64,000 nucleotides of DNA from Candidatus Bacteroides pullicola. Its GTDB lineage: Bacteria; Bacteroidota; Bacteroidia; Bacteroidales; Bacteroidaceae. Of the stretch, positions 9,428-17,918 are shown piece by piece. The notes under the pieces were generated by a model, which worked only from the letters and a program-made list of their open reading frames with translations, had not been told where the DNA came from and ran no database searches. The translations under genes were made by a program, and so were the position numbers. Location of the stretch: positions 35,139-99,138 of the forward strand of contig DXCV01000046.1 in NCBI GenBank assembly GCA_019115825.1, read 5' to 3'. Numbering within the stretch: position 1 is the stretch's first letter; every line of letters starts with the position of its first letter.

Positions 9428-10063
9428 ATGTTGATTATCCAAAGAAGCATAGACAAAGAATCCTTGAACGGGCTGCCGAAAGTGACTTTCCCGGGAGAGA
9501 TACACGTGGTGCAGACTCCGTGGGAGGCGGAAAAGGCTGTCACCTACCTGAAGCAGTGCCCCTTGGTGGGCATTGACAGCGAGACGCGTCCCTCCTTCGC
9601 CAAGGGAAGGGTGCACAAGGTGGCCTTGCTCCAAGTCTCCGACGAAAAGCATTGCTTCCTTTTCCGCCTCAACCTGACCGGCTTGACCCTGCCCATCATC
9701 ACCCTGCTGGAGAGCCCCCACACCACCAAGGTGGGACTCTCGCTGAAGGACGATTTCATGATGCTGCACAAGCGCGCCCCCTTCGAGCAACGCTCCTGTA
9801 TCGAGCTGCAGGAATACGTGCGCGCCTTCGGCATCGAGGACAAGAGTTTGCAAAAGATATACGGCATCCTCTTCGGCGAGAAAATCTCGAAAAGCCAGCG
9901 GCTGACCAACTGGGAAGCCGATACCCTGACCGAGCCTCAGAAACTCTACGCCGCCACCGATGCCTGGGCATGTCTGAACATCTATAACCGTTTGCAGGAA
10001 CTGAAGCGTACGGGTGATTTCGAAATTGCCGCCAAAGAAGAGTCCAACCCTAATGCACAATAA
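9428..10063 (+). CDS. 3'-5' exonuclease domain protein (DEDDy, RNase D-like)
   Basis: A 211-residue single-domain exonuclease. All four acidic catalytic residues and the tyrosine are visible: VGIDSETRP (Asp50, Glu52), SLKDDFMML (Asp near 108) and YAATDAWA (Tyr174, Asp178), giving the DEDDy arrangement of RNase D and the WRN exonuclease. It lacks the HRDC domains of true RNase D, so it is the short bacterial form; whether it acts on RNA or DNA is open. It lies between DUF5063 and the RlmI-type methyltransferase, 15 bases before the latter. Confidence 0.9.
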   Translation: MLIIQRSIDKESLNGLPKVTFPGEIHVVQTPWEAEKAVTYLKQCPLVGIDSETRPSFAKGRVHKVALLQVSDEKHCFLFRLNLTGLTLPIITLLESPHTTKVGLSLKDDFMMLHKRAPFEQRSCIELQEYVRAFGIEDKSLQKIYGILFGEKISKSQRLTNWEADTLTEPQKLYAATDAWACLNIYNRLQELKRTGDFEIAAKEESNPNAQ

Positions 10064-10078
10064 CACCTATTATATATA

Positions 10079-11263
10079 ATGTATAAAATCTACCTGAAAC
10101 CCGGAAAAGAGGAATCCCTGAAGCGCTTTCACCCGTGGGTGTTCTCCGGCGCCATTGCCCGCATGGACGGGGAACCCGAAGAAGGCGAAGTGGTGGAAGT
10201 CTACACCGCGAAAAAAGAATTCATCGCCAAAGGCCACTTCCAGATTGGGAGCATCGCCGTGCGCGTGCTCACCTTCAGGCAAGACGAAGCCATAGACGGC
10301 AACTTCTGGCACCAGCGCTTGAAAGTCGCTCTGGATATGCGCCGCAGTATCGGCCTCGTCGGACGTCCAGACAACAACACCTACCGCCTGGTGCACGGCG
10401 AAGGCGACAATCTGCCCGGCCTGGTCATCGACGTCTATGCCCGCACCGCCGTAATGCAGGCCCACTCCGCCGGGATGCACCTGGACCGCATGGCCATAGC
10501 CAACGCCCTGGCCGAGGTGATGAAGGGAGAAATAGACAACATCTACTACAAATCAGAAACCACCCTGCCCTACAAAGCCGACCTTTTCCCTGAAAACGGC
10601 TTCCTGCTGGGCGGCAGCACGGACAACGTGGCCACGGAGTACAGCCTGAACTTCCACATCGACTGGCTGAAAGGACAGAAAACAGGCTTCTTTGTCGACC
10701 AACGCGAGAACCGCGCCCTGCTGGAGCGTTATGCCCGCGGGCGAAACGTGTTAAACATGTTTTGCTACACCGGCGGTTTCTCCGTCTACGCCATGCGTGG
10801 CGGCGCCCTGTCCGTACATTCGGTGGACAGCTCGGCCAAGGCCATCGACCTGACCAACAAGAACATCGCCCTAAACTTCCCCGACGACACGCGCCACACG
10901 GCCTACGCCGAAGATGCCTTCAAATTCCTGGAGCGCATGGAGAACGGAGCCTACGACTTAATAGTCCTCGATCCGCCCGCCTTCGCCAAACATAGGGACG
11001 CGCTCCGCAACGCTTTGCAAGGCTATCGCAAGCTGAATGCCCGCGCCTTCGAGAAAATCCGGCCGGGAGGCATCCTCTTCACCTTCTCCTGCTCGCAGGC
11101 CGTCAACAAGGACCAGTTCCGTATGGCTGTCTTCACAGCCGCCGCACAGTCGGGTCGCAGCGTACGCATCCTGCACCAACTGACGCAACCTGCCGACCAC
11201 CCGGTGAACATCTACCACCCGGAAGGCGAATACCTGAAAGGACTTGTCCTTTATGTCGAATAG
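10079..11263 (+). CDS. rlmI: Class I SAM-dependent rRNA methyltransferase, RlmI-like
   Basis: A 394-residue protein with an N-terminal PUA domain (about 1-80, from YLKPGKEESLKRFHPWVFSG), a short linking domain and a C-terminal Rossmann methyltransferase. The SAM loop is NMFCYTGGFSVYAMRGGA and the catalytic motif is VLDPPAFAKH. A conserved Cys follows in TFSCSQAVN, as in the 23S rRNA m5C1962 enzymes. Length and order match RlmI (YccW), which modifies cytosine near the peptidyl-transferase region. Target specificity is by family only. It is the last gene of the DUF5063 operon. Confidence 0.9.
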   Translation: MYKIYLKPGKEESLKRFHPWVFSGAIARMDGEPEEGEVVEVYTAKKEFIAKGHFQIGSIAVRVLTFRQDEAIDGNFWHQRLKVALDMRRSIGLVGRPDNNTYRLVHGEGDNLPGLVIDVYARTAVMQAHSAGMHLDRMAIANALAEVMKGEIDNIYYKSETTLPYKADLFPENGFLLGGSTDNVATEYSLNFHIDWLKGQKTGFFVDQRENRALLERYARGRNVLNMFCYTGGFSVYAMRGGALSVHSVDSSAKAIDLTNKNIALNFPDDTRHTAYAEDAFKFLERMENGAYDLIVLDPPAFAKHRDALRNALQGYRKLNARAFEKIRPGGILFTFSCSQAVNKDQFRMAVFTAAAQSGRSVRILHQLTQPADHPVNIYHPEGEYLKGLVLYVE

Positions 11264-11345
11264 CCTCGGATATGCTAAAGGACCTTTCAAAGAGCAAAGG
11301 TTCTATTGAAAGATGTTAATATACAGAAGTTTTTCACCGTAAACT

Positions 11346-11376
11346 ATTGCAAGTTTCGGAAAAAGCCGTACCTTTG
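11346..11376 (+). promoter_or_regulatory. Promoter of small RNA copy 2
   Basis: ATTG (11346-11349), a 19-base spacer and TACCTTTG (11369-11376). It has the same geometry as the other two cassette copies although the spacer sequence differs, which argues for selection on the promoter. Confidence 0.75.
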
Positions 11377-11380
11377 CAAC

Positions 11381-11454
11381 GTGTTTTTCATGGTATTAGA
11401 TTTAAGGTTAATAAAGATTGGGTGTCTGGGATAGATACCCCTTCTTTTTTTATA
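11381..11454 (+). ncRNA. Candidate small RNA, cassette copy 2
   Basis: Plus-strand copy of the sRNA cassette. The core from GTGTTTTTCATGGTATTAG to AAGGTTAA is identical to copy 1, followed by AAAG-n-TTGGG. The terminator sequence is different: GGGTGTCT pairs with AGATACCC across a 5-base loop (one G-U), followed by CTTCTTTTTTT. Core conserved, hairpin structure kept but its sequence replaced, fits a functional RNA with a seed and a terminator. It lies between the RlmI gene and the nucleoside permease, which has its own promoter. Confidence 0.7.
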
Positions 11455-11492
11455 CCTGCCTCAACTTTCTTCGATGCATTTCTTTCCTTCCG

Positions 11493-11524
11493 CTTGCATT
11501 TCTTGAGACAACATCGTATATTTG
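11493..11524 (+). promoter_or_regulatory. Promoter of the nucleoside permease operon
   Basis: CTTG (11493-11496), a 20-base spacer and TATATTTG (11517-11524), downstream of the sRNA terminator and 54 bases before the start codon. Confidence 0.6.
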
Positions 11525-11577
11525 TATCATCATTACCAAATGTTGAATAACTGACCTTTTAAAAATAAAGATTCTAT

Positions 11578-12834
11578 ATGACAAGCATCCGGATAAGACT
11601 GACAGCCATGCAATTCCTGCAATTTTTCATGTGGGGCGCCTGGCTCATTTCATTGGGCGGCTACATGGGCAACAAATTGCACTTCGAAGGCGGAGAAATT
11701 GGCGCTATTTTTGCCACCATGGGCATAGCCTCCCTCATCATGCCCGGCCTCACCGGCATCATTGCAGACAAATGGGTGAACGCCGAACGCCTATACGCCT
11801 TGCTGCACTTCATCGGCGCGGGTGCTTTGTTCTACGCCGCATCCGCCACCAGCTACTCACAGATGTACACGGCCATGCTACTCAACATGCTGGCTTATAT
11901 GCCCACGCTTGCCTTGGCCAACACCATTTCCTACAATGCGCTGGAGAAATACAAGCTGGACTTGGTAAAGGACTTTCCCCCCATCCGCGTATGGGGCACC
12001 GTGGGGTTCATCTGTGCCATGTGGGTAGTGGACTTGACCGGATTCAAAAGCAGTGCCATGCAACTCTATGTGGCAGCCACGGCGGCCATCATTCTGGGGC
12101 TGTATGCATTCACCCTGCCTCCTTGCCCGCCTGCCCGCAATGAACAAAAGACGGTGCTGTCCGCCTTCGGATTGGACGCATTGGTGCTGTTCAAGCAACG
12201 GAAGATGGCCATATTCTTCCTCTTCTCCATGCTGCTGGGCGCGGCCTTGCAAATCACGAACACTTACGGCGACTTGTTCCTGGGTTCCTTTGCCAGCATC
12301 CCCGAATATGCCGATTCGTTTGGCGTGAAGCATTCCGTCATCTTGCTGTCCATCTCGCAGATGAGCGAGACGCTGTTCATCCTGGCCATCCCCTTCTTTC
12401 TGAAACATTTCGGCATCAAACGCGTCATGCTCATCAGTATGCTGGCCTGGGTATTCCGCTTCGGCTTGTTTGGATTAGGCAATCCGGGCGACGGGCTTTG
12501 GATGCTCATCCTCTCCATGATTGTCTATGGCATGGCTTTCGACTTCTTCAACGTGTCCGGCTCGTTGTTCACCGAGATGGAAGCGCATCCGGGCATCCGC
12601 GCCAGCGCACAGGGTCTGTTCTTCATGATGACCAATGGCATCGGCGCCATGGTAGGCGGCTATGCCAGCGGTGCCGTGGTGGACATGTTCTCCGTCTACG
12701 CCGAAGGCGGCGGATTGATCAGCCGCGAGTGGACACCCATCTGGTTGATTTTTGCCGCCTACACGCTCGCCATTGGCATACTATTTGCAGTGGTATTCCG
12801 CTATAAACATACACCCGGAAAGGAGCAATTATGA
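11578..12834 (+). CDS. Nucleoside:H+ symporter family MFS permease (NupG-like)
   Basis: A 418-residue protein with about 12 membrane helices. The opening RLTAMQFLQFFMWGAWLISLGGYM is typical of the nucleoside:proton symporter branch (NupG/XapB) of the major facilitator superfamily, with NALEKYKLD and RVWGTVGFICAMW in the first half and EMEAHPGIRASAQGLF in the second. It imports nucleosides across the inner membrane. Which ones is unknown. It overlaps the next gene by 4 bases (ATGA), so translation is coupled to the DUF151 nuclease gene. Confidence 0.9.
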   Translation: MTSIRIRLTAMQFLQFFMWGAWLISLGGYMGNKLHFEGGEIGAIFATMGIASLIMPGLTGIIADKWVNAERLYALLHFIGAGALFYAASATSYSQMYTAMLLNMLAYMPTLALANTISYNALEKYKLDLVKDFPPIRVWGTVGFICAMWVVDLTGFKSSAMQLYVAATAAIILGLYAFTLPPCPPARNEQKTVLSAFGLDALVLFKQRKMAIFFLFSMLLGAALQITNTYGDLFLGSFASIPEYADSFGVKHSVILLSISQMSETLFILAIPFFLKHFGIKRVMLISMLAWVFRFGLFGLGNPGDGLWMLILSMIVYGMAFDFFNVSGSLFTEMEAHPGIRASAQGLFFMMTNGIGAMVGGYASGAVVDMFSVYAEGGGLISREWTPIWLIFAAYTLAIGILFAVVFRYKHTPGKEQL

Positions 12835-13400
12835 ACGAAAGAAAGAAAGTAGAACTGCAAATAACCAGCTTGAGCAACAGTCAGACAGAGGCCGGTGCTT
12901 TCATTATGGTGCTGAGCGAAGCAGGCACGCAACGCAAGCTGCCCATCGCCATCGGCGCCTCGGAGGCCCAAGCCATCCTGTTTGAACTGCGAGGCGTCAA
13001 CACCCCCCGCCCGCTGACACACGTCCTGTTCGCATCAGTCATGATAGCCTTGGGCATACGCCTATTGCGCGTTGTCATATACAAAGTGGAGAATGGCGTG
13101 TTCTACTCCTATTTATACATCCGCTCCAACGAAGTAATCCTCCGTGTGGATTCACGCACAAGCGATGCCGTGGCTTTGGCCTTGCGCATGAAGGCTCCCA
13201 TCCTGACTTACGAAGACATCTTGAATAAGGATCATACGCCTGCCCCGGACGTCCATGGAAGCGAGGCATTTGCAAGCCCTTCCACCGGAAATGCCACTTG
13301 GCTGAAGGAAGCCCTGCAAAAGGCTATCGACCAGGAGGATTACGAACAGGCTGCCGTCTTGCGTGACCAACTCAACCATCTGCAACAAACCAAAAGCTGA
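12831..13400 (+). CDS. Bifunctional nuclease family protein (DUF151) with C-terminal UVR motif
   Basis: A 189-residue protein. Residues about 1-130 form the DUF151 / bifunctional-nuclease domain (GAFIMVLSEAG, LPIAIGASEAQAI, RTSDAVALALRMKAPI). Residues about 150-185 form a UvrB/UvrC interaction motif (LQKAIDQEDYEQAAVLRDQL). This two-part form is standard in Bacteroidetes. The plant founding member has RNase and DNase activity; bacterial roles are not settled, and the UVR motif suggests contact with repair or protease-adaptor partners. It overlaps the permease gene by 4 bases and is 4 bases from rsmE. Confidence 0.9.
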   Translation: MNERKKVELQITSLSNSQTEAGAFIMVLSEAGTQRKLPIAIGASEAQAILFELRGVNTPRPLTHVLFASVMIALGIRLLRVVIYKVENGVFYSYLYIRSNEVILRVDSRTSDAVALALRMKAPILTYEDILNKDHTPAPDVHGSEAFASPSTGNATWLKEALQKAIDQEDYEQAAVLRDQLNHLQQTKS

Positions 13401-13404
13401 AATT

Positions 13405-14103
13405 ATGCACATTTTCTACACACCGGATATACAAAACTCCCCGGAATTACCCGAAGAAGAAACTGCGCACGCCGTCCGCGTATTGCGTCTGCAACCCGGC
13501 GACGAAGTCATGCTGACCGACGGCATGGGTAACTTCTACCGTGCCCGCATCAGCCTCATTGCCCACAAACGCTGCCTGGTGGACATTATAGAGACCGTGC
13601 CCCAGCCCCCATTGTGGAGCGGACACCTGCACATCGCCATGGCCCCTACTAAGAACATGGATCGCACGGAATGGTTTGCCGAGAAAGCCACGGAGATAGG
13701 CATTGACGAACTGACCTTCCTGAACTGCCGGTATTCCGAGCGTAAAGTGCTCAAGACAGAGCGCATCGCCAAAATCCTGGTGTCCGCCCTCAAGCAATCC
13801 CTCAAGGCACGCTTGCCCCGCCTAAACGAAATGACGGACTTCAAGGTATTCATCCAACAACCGTTCAGCGGGCAAAAATTCATTGCCCATTGTCACGAAG
13901 GCGAGAAGACACCGCTGAAAGATGCCGTCCACAAAGGCGAAGAAGCCGTGGTACTCATCGGACCGGAAGGCGATTTCAGCGAAGAAGAAGTACACCTGGC
14001 TGAAGAAGCCGGATTTATCCCCATCAGCCTTGGTCCCTCGCGCTTACGGACAGAAACAGCAGCCTTGGTGGCCTGCCACATCCTGAATTTGAAAAACCAA
14101 TAA
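13405..14103 (+). CDS. rsmE: 16S rRNA (uracil1498-N3)-methyltransferase
   Basis: A 232-residue SPOUT-class enzyme that methylates U1498 of 16S rRNA. The N-terminal PUA-like region (HAVRVLRLQPGDEVMLTDG) is followed by the knotted SAM-binding end VVLIGPEGDFSEEE and SLGPSRLRTETAAL, both diagnostic. The ATG at 13405 gives the usual N terminus MHIFYTPDI. An earlier in-frame start at 13363 lies inside the DUF151 gene and is rejected. A DUF4836 lipoprotein gene follows after 13 bases. Confidence 0.95.
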   Translation: MHIFYTPDIQNSPELPEEETAHAVRVLRLQPGDEVMLTDGMGNFYRARISLIAHKRCLVDIIETVPQPPLWSGHLHIAMAPTKNMDRTEWFAEKATEIGIDELTFLNCRYSERKVLKTERIAKILVSALKQSLKARLPRLNEMTDFKVFIQQPFSGQKFIAHCHEGEKTPLKDAVHKGEEAVVLIGPEGDFSEEEVHLAEEAGFIPISLGPSRLRTETAALVACHILNLKNQ

Positions 14104-14116
14104 ATTCGTTACAGAT

Positions 14117-15646
14117 ATGAAAAAGATTCTCATCCCTGCATTGGCCACCCTGCTGTTGCTAGCCAGCGCCTGCTCACAAAAAAGCGAATACACCAACGCT
14201 CTCCCCATGCAGGTCGAAACCATCATCGCTATCCAACCCGCCAAGCTGGCCGATAAAGCAGAGTTGGACAATGCCTCCTTGCAAAAGCTGAAAGACCTGC
14301 TTAAGAAAGACACGGACGCCACCCTGCAAGAATACTATGAGACCTTGTTGGACGACCCAGCCCAGTCCGGCATCGACTTTGACAGCCCTATCTACCTTTT
14401 CAATATACGACCTGCGGTCAATAGCGGTTTTATCGCGGCAGCCAAAGTGGCCGACGAAGCAAACGTACAGACCTTGGTGGATGCTTTGCAGAAACAAGGT
14501 CTGGTCAGTGGCACCACATCCACCGACGGCGGCTACACACTGACAGAGGGCAAACTGCTGATGGCCTACAATGCCTCCACCTTGTTGATGCTGGGGGCAC
14601 AGCAAGGCCCACAGGTGGCCGCACTCAAAGACAGCATCGCCAGCTGGATGCAGCAGACGGAAGCCCAAAGTTTTGCCTCGCGTCCCGAATTTAAACAGCT
14701 GCAGCAACAAACCGGCGACATCAAAGCCATCTATTCTTACGCCAGTCTGCCCAAGAGTTACAAGTCCATCGCCGGCTACCAGATGCCCAAAGGCTTGGAT
14801 CTGACAGGCCTGAAATTCATCGCCGGTCTCTCCTTTGAGAAAGGGAGCATCGACCTGCATCTGGCTTACCACACGGACAACGAGCAAATCAAGTCCCTGC
14901 TGGACAAGCAAAATCAGGTCTATCGCCCCGTCAAAAACACCTTCATAGACTATTTCCCGCAGTCTACCTTGCTGCTGGCCAGTGTAGGGGTGAACGGAAG
15001 CGCCTTGTATGACTTGCTGCTGGAAGTGACACCAATGGGTGAAGAACTCTCAGCCAAGGATGCCGAAACCGTCAAACAGTTGCTGGGCATATTTGAGGAC
15101 GATTTCACATTGGGAATGGTCAACTTCACCTTGGACAAGCTACCCTCCCTGCTGGCCTACGCCTCAGTCAAAGACGGCGCACCGCTGAAGGCCCTGCTGG
15201 ACAACCCCGAACTGAAAAAGCAACTGGGCCGGGGCAATGACATCATACAGTTGGAAGAAGACCGGTACGTGTGGAAGTCGAGGAACTTCAACCTCTTCTT
15301 CGGAGTGCAGGACAAGCAATTCTACGCCACCAACGACGAACTGCTTTATAGAGACCTCTTCAAGAAATGCGAACCATCGGCAGCCCAAAACGAATATGCT
15401 GCCGACATGAAAGGGAAGAGCAGTTTCGCAGTCATTGACATGGAAGCCGTCTGTCAACTGCCGATTGTCAAAATGCTGGGTAGCATGGGCGGCAACAAGT
15501 ACGCAACTGTCTTTGCTGCCATTGACGGCATATCCTACTTGAAGAGCGAGAGTTCCGGAGAGACGGTTTCCGTCAGCCTGCAACTGAAGGACCAAGACAC
15601 CAACTCCCTGAAGCAAATCATCGAACTGGCCAAGGCCGCTCTCTGA
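14117..15646 (+). CDS. DUF4836 family lipoprotein
   Basis: A 509-residue predicted lipoprotein: Lys-Lys-Ile start, hydrophobic h-region and lipobox LASAC with Cys19. The rest is soluble and periplasmic or outer-membrane-anchored, in two related halves with the repeated theme of a predicted strand ending in a tetrad such as FIDYFPQSTLLLASVG. This matches the Bacteroidales DUF4836 family, whose function is unknown. It lies in one operon with rsmE upstream and an ABC ATPase 6 bases downstream. Confidence 0.85.
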   Translation: MKKILIPALATLLLLASACSQKSEYTNALPMQVETIIAIQPAKLADKAELDNASLQKLKDLLKKDTDATLQEYYETLLDDPAQSGIDFDSPIYLFNIRPAVNSGFIAAAKVADEANVQTLVDALQKQGLVSGTTSTDGGYTLTEGKLLMAYNASTLLMLGAQQGPQVAALKDSIASWMQQTEAQSFASRPEFKQLQQQTGDIKAIYSYASLPKSYKSIAGYQMPKGLDLTGLKFIAGLSFEKGSIDLHLAYHTDNEQIKSLLDKQNQVYRPVKNTFIDYFPQSTLLLASVGVNGSALYDLLLEVTPMGEELSAKDAETVKQLLGIFEDDFTLGMVNFTLDKLPSLLAYASVKDGAPLKALLDNPELKKQLGRGNDIIQLEEDRYVWKSRNFNLFFGVQDKQFYATNDELLYRDLFKKCEPSAAQNEYAADMKGKSSFAVIDMEAVCQLPIVKMLGSMGGNKYATVFAAIDGISYLKSESSGETVSVSLQLKDQDTNSLKQIIELAKAAL

Positions 15647-15652
15647 CCCGGC

Positions 15653-16297
15653 ATGAACGAAATCTGTTTGCAGCAAGTCCTACCGCACGTCTTTGCCACG
15701 CGGGATAGCATTGCATCTGACATTTGGCACCGCAACCTCACTTTCCGCAAGGGGGAGCGGTGCCTGATAGAAGCAGCCTCGGGCACGGGGAAATCCTCGC
15801 TGTGCAGCTACCTCTATGGCTACCGGCGTGATTATGAAGGCATCATCACCTTTGATGGAAAGAACATCCGCACCCTCGACAACGCCGGATGGACTGCCTT
15901 GCGTCGCCGCTCGCTCAGCCTGCTGTTCCAAGAACTCCGTCTCTTCCCCGAACTGACCGCCTTGGAAAACGTGTGGCTGAAGAACCGCCTGACCGGATAC
16001 AAAACCCGCCGGGAGATTCTAAATCTGTTTGAGGCAGCCGGCATCGCCGACAAGGCCAACGAGAAGACCGCCATCCTGTCCTTCGGCCAACAGCAACGTG
16101 TGGCCTTCATCCGCTGCCTGTGCCAGCCTTTCGATTTCCTCTTATTAGACGAACCTGTCAGCCACCTGGACGAGGCAAACGCCGAAGTCCTGGCCAGCCT
16201 GCTAAACGAAGAAGCAGTACGCCAAGAGGCCGGCATACTTGTCACCTCCGTGGGCACTACCCTTCCACTGACATACGACCACACTTATAAACTTTAA
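15653..16297 (+). CDS. ABC transporter ATP-binding protein (LolD/FtsE-like)
   Basis: A 214-residue ATPase of the MacB/LolD/FtsE type. Walker A is ASGTGKSS (near residue 45), the Q-loop is LLFQELRLFPELT, the signature is LSFGQQQR (the canonical LSGGQ has F for the second G) and Walker B is FLLLDEPVSHLD. It is followed 18 bases later by an FtsX-like permease, so the two probably form one exporter or lipoprotein-release machine. The adjacent DUF4836 lipoprotein could be a partner or cargo; this is inference from position. Confidence 0.88.
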   Translation: MNEICLQQVLPHVFATRDSIASDIWHRNLTFRKGERCLIEAASGTGKSSLCSYLYGYRRDYEGIITFDGKNIRTLDNAGWTALRRRSLSLLFQELRLFPELTALENVWLKNRLTGYKTRREILNLFEAAGIADKANEKTAILSFGQQQRVAFIRCLCQPFDFLLLDEPVSHLDEANAEVLASLLNEEAVRQEAGILVTSVGTTLPLTYDHTYKL

Positions 16298-16315
16298 CCC
16301 CAAACCGCAAAACCC

Positions 16316-17518
16316 ATGAACAGACTGGTATGGAAACTCCTGCGTCGGCACGTCAGCATCGGCCAACTGACCGGCTTCTTCCTCGCCAACCTCATCGGCA
16401 TGGCCATCGTGCTATTGGCCGTGCAAGCCTACTATGACATCCGACCCGTACTGACCGGCGGAGACAGTTTTCTGAAGCAAGACTACCTTATTGCCGGCAA
16501 GAAAGTGGGCACACTGGGCAGCCTTATGGGTAAAAGCAGCACCTTCACGCCGGAAGACATAGAGGATCTGCGGCATCAACCCTTCACCGTGCAAGTGGGT
16601 TGCTTCACCCCTTCGCTATTTCACGTCTCGGCAGGCATGGGTATTCAGGGCACCGGCGTGGACCTAAGCACGGAAATGTTCTTCGAGGCCGTGCCGGACA
16701 AGTTCATCGATGCCGACCTCAGCAAGTGGCACTACGACGAAACCACCCGCACCATCCCCATCATCATCCCCCGCAATTACCTGAACCTCTACAACTTCGG
16801 TTTTGCCGAAAGCCGTGGCCTGCCCAAACTGTCCGAGGGACTGACCGGATTTCTCCGGATGGACATCCTCTTACGCGGCAACGGACGCACGGAACGCTAC
16901 AAAGGCCAAATCGTCGGCTTCTCCAATCGGCTGAACACCATCCTCATCCCCCAAGCCTTTATGGAACAGGCCAACCGCACCCTTGCCCCGGGACAAGAAC
17001 CACACCCCTCCCGCCTCATCATCGAAGTGAATAATCCGGCGGACGAAGCCATCGCCCGCTATTTCCAGCAAAAAGGCTATGAGACCGAGGGCAACGCCTT
17101 GAACGACGGCAAAGCCGCCTGGTTCCTGCGCCTGCTGACGGGCGTAGTGCTGGCCGTCGGGCTGGTCATCAGCCTCCTGTCGTTCTACCTGTTGCTGCTC
17201 AGCATCTTCCTGTTGCTGCAAAAGAACGCCACCAAGCTGGAAAACCTGCTACTCATAGGCTACAGCCCGGCACAAGTGGCTCTGCCCTACCACCTGCTGG
17301 CCGTCGGACTGAACCTGGTAAGCCTCGTGGCTGCCATACTATGCACAACGGGACTGCGTGCCGCCTATATGGAGGGACTGCAACGCCTTTATTCCGCGCC
17401 GGAGACCAACGGACTGTTGCCCTGCCTGCTGACAGGAGGGTTGCTGCTGTTACTCGTCGCCGCGCTCAACATAAGCATCATTCGAAAAAAGATATTGAAT
17501 ATCAGTAAATTGAAATAA
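16316..17518 (+). CDS. ABC transporter permease, FtsX/MacB-like
   Basis: A 400-residue permease with the FtsX topology: one N-terminal helix (about 20-40), a large periplasmic domain (about 45-265) and three C-terminal helices (about 270-300, 320-345, 365-390). It partners the upstream ATPase. Such pairs work by mechanotransmission rather than by moving substrates through the membrane. Substrate unknown. It is the last gene of the operon; the convergent small-RNA terminator lies 20 bases after the stop. Confidence 0.82.
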   Translation: MNRLVWKLLRRHVSIGQLTGFFLANLIGMAIVLLAVQAYYDIRPVLTGGDSFLKQDYLIAGKKVGTLGSLMGKSSTFTPEDIEDLRHQPFTVQVGCFTPSLFHVSAGMGIQGTGVDLSTEMFFEAVPDKFIDADLSKWHYDETTRTIPIIIPRNYLNLYNFGFAESRGLPKLSEGLTGFLRMDILLRGNGRTERYKGQIVGFSNRLNTILIPQAFMEQANRTLAPGQEPHPSRLIIEVNNPADEAIARYFQQKGYETEGNALNDGKAAWFLRLLTGVVLAVGLVISLLSFYLLLLSIFLLLQKNATKLENLLLIGYSPAQVALPYHLLAVGLNLVSLVAAILCTTGLRAAYMEGLQRLYSAPETNGLLPCLLTGGLLLLLVAALNISIIRKKILNISKLK

Positions 17519-17537
17519 GGAGGAAAAGTAAGGGCAT

Positions 17538-17600
17538 AAAAAAAGGGCTCCGCTGAGCCCAACCTTTGTTAACCTTAAAATCTAATACCATGAAAAACAC
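17538..17600 (-). ncRNA. Candidate small RNA, cassette copy 3
   Basis: Minus-strand copy with the same terminator hairpin as copy 1 (GGGCTCAGCGGAGCCC at 17545-17560, then seven T) and the core GTGTTTTTCATGGTATTAG. It has one extra T before the AAGG block relative to copies 1 and 2, which would break any reading frame from the ATG and so speaks for RNA, not peptide. The terminator is convergent with the ABC permease gene and could also serve it. Confidence 0.7.
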
Positions 17601-17604
17601 GATG

Positions 17605-17635
17605 CAAAGGTACGGCTTTTCCTGAATCCTGCAAA
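17605..17635 (-). promoter_or_regulatory. Promoter of small RNA copy 3
   Basis: On the minus strand, TTTG (17632-17635), a 19-base spacer and TACCTTTG (17605-17612), identical boxes and spacing to copy 1. Confidence 0.75.
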
Positions 17636-17750
17636 CTATTTCCATAAAAATCTTCGCATACAGACATATTTTAACTACCGTCTACTTCCGTTAACCAAAC
17701 AAAGAACTTCCAGATCCGCCCCAACCAGGATATTTCCACAGTCTCCAAGG

Positions 17751-17838
17751 GGTATATCCCTAAGCACGCTTACCCGTACGCCTAAGCACGCACGGAGGTA
17801 CGCCCGCCCGTGCTTACCCGTACCGCTAAGTAAATGCC
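17751..17838. repeat. 22-bp tandem array B (4 units)
   Basis: Four 22-base frames from 17751. TAAGCAC lies at positions 11-17 in units 1 and 2 (TAAG in unit 4) and GTAC at positions 4-7 in units 2, 3 and 4. In unit 3 the second half is inverted (GCCCGTGCTTA). Unit 2 shares GTACGCCTAAGCACG with array A. It lies just upstream of the miaA promoter. Confidence 0.75.
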
Positions 17839-17882
17839 ACAAAAAAACGGGAAACAGGAGACAATCCTATCTGATTTTACGC

Positions 17883-17890
17883 TATCTTTG
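17883..17890 (+). promoter_or_regulatory. -7 box of miaA
   Basis: TATCTTTG, 28 bases before the start codon. No clear TTTG at -33; array B ends about 45 bases upstream. Confidence 0.55.
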
Positions 17891-17918
17891 TGGCGGACCA
17901 ACAAAAAGATAAACGACC

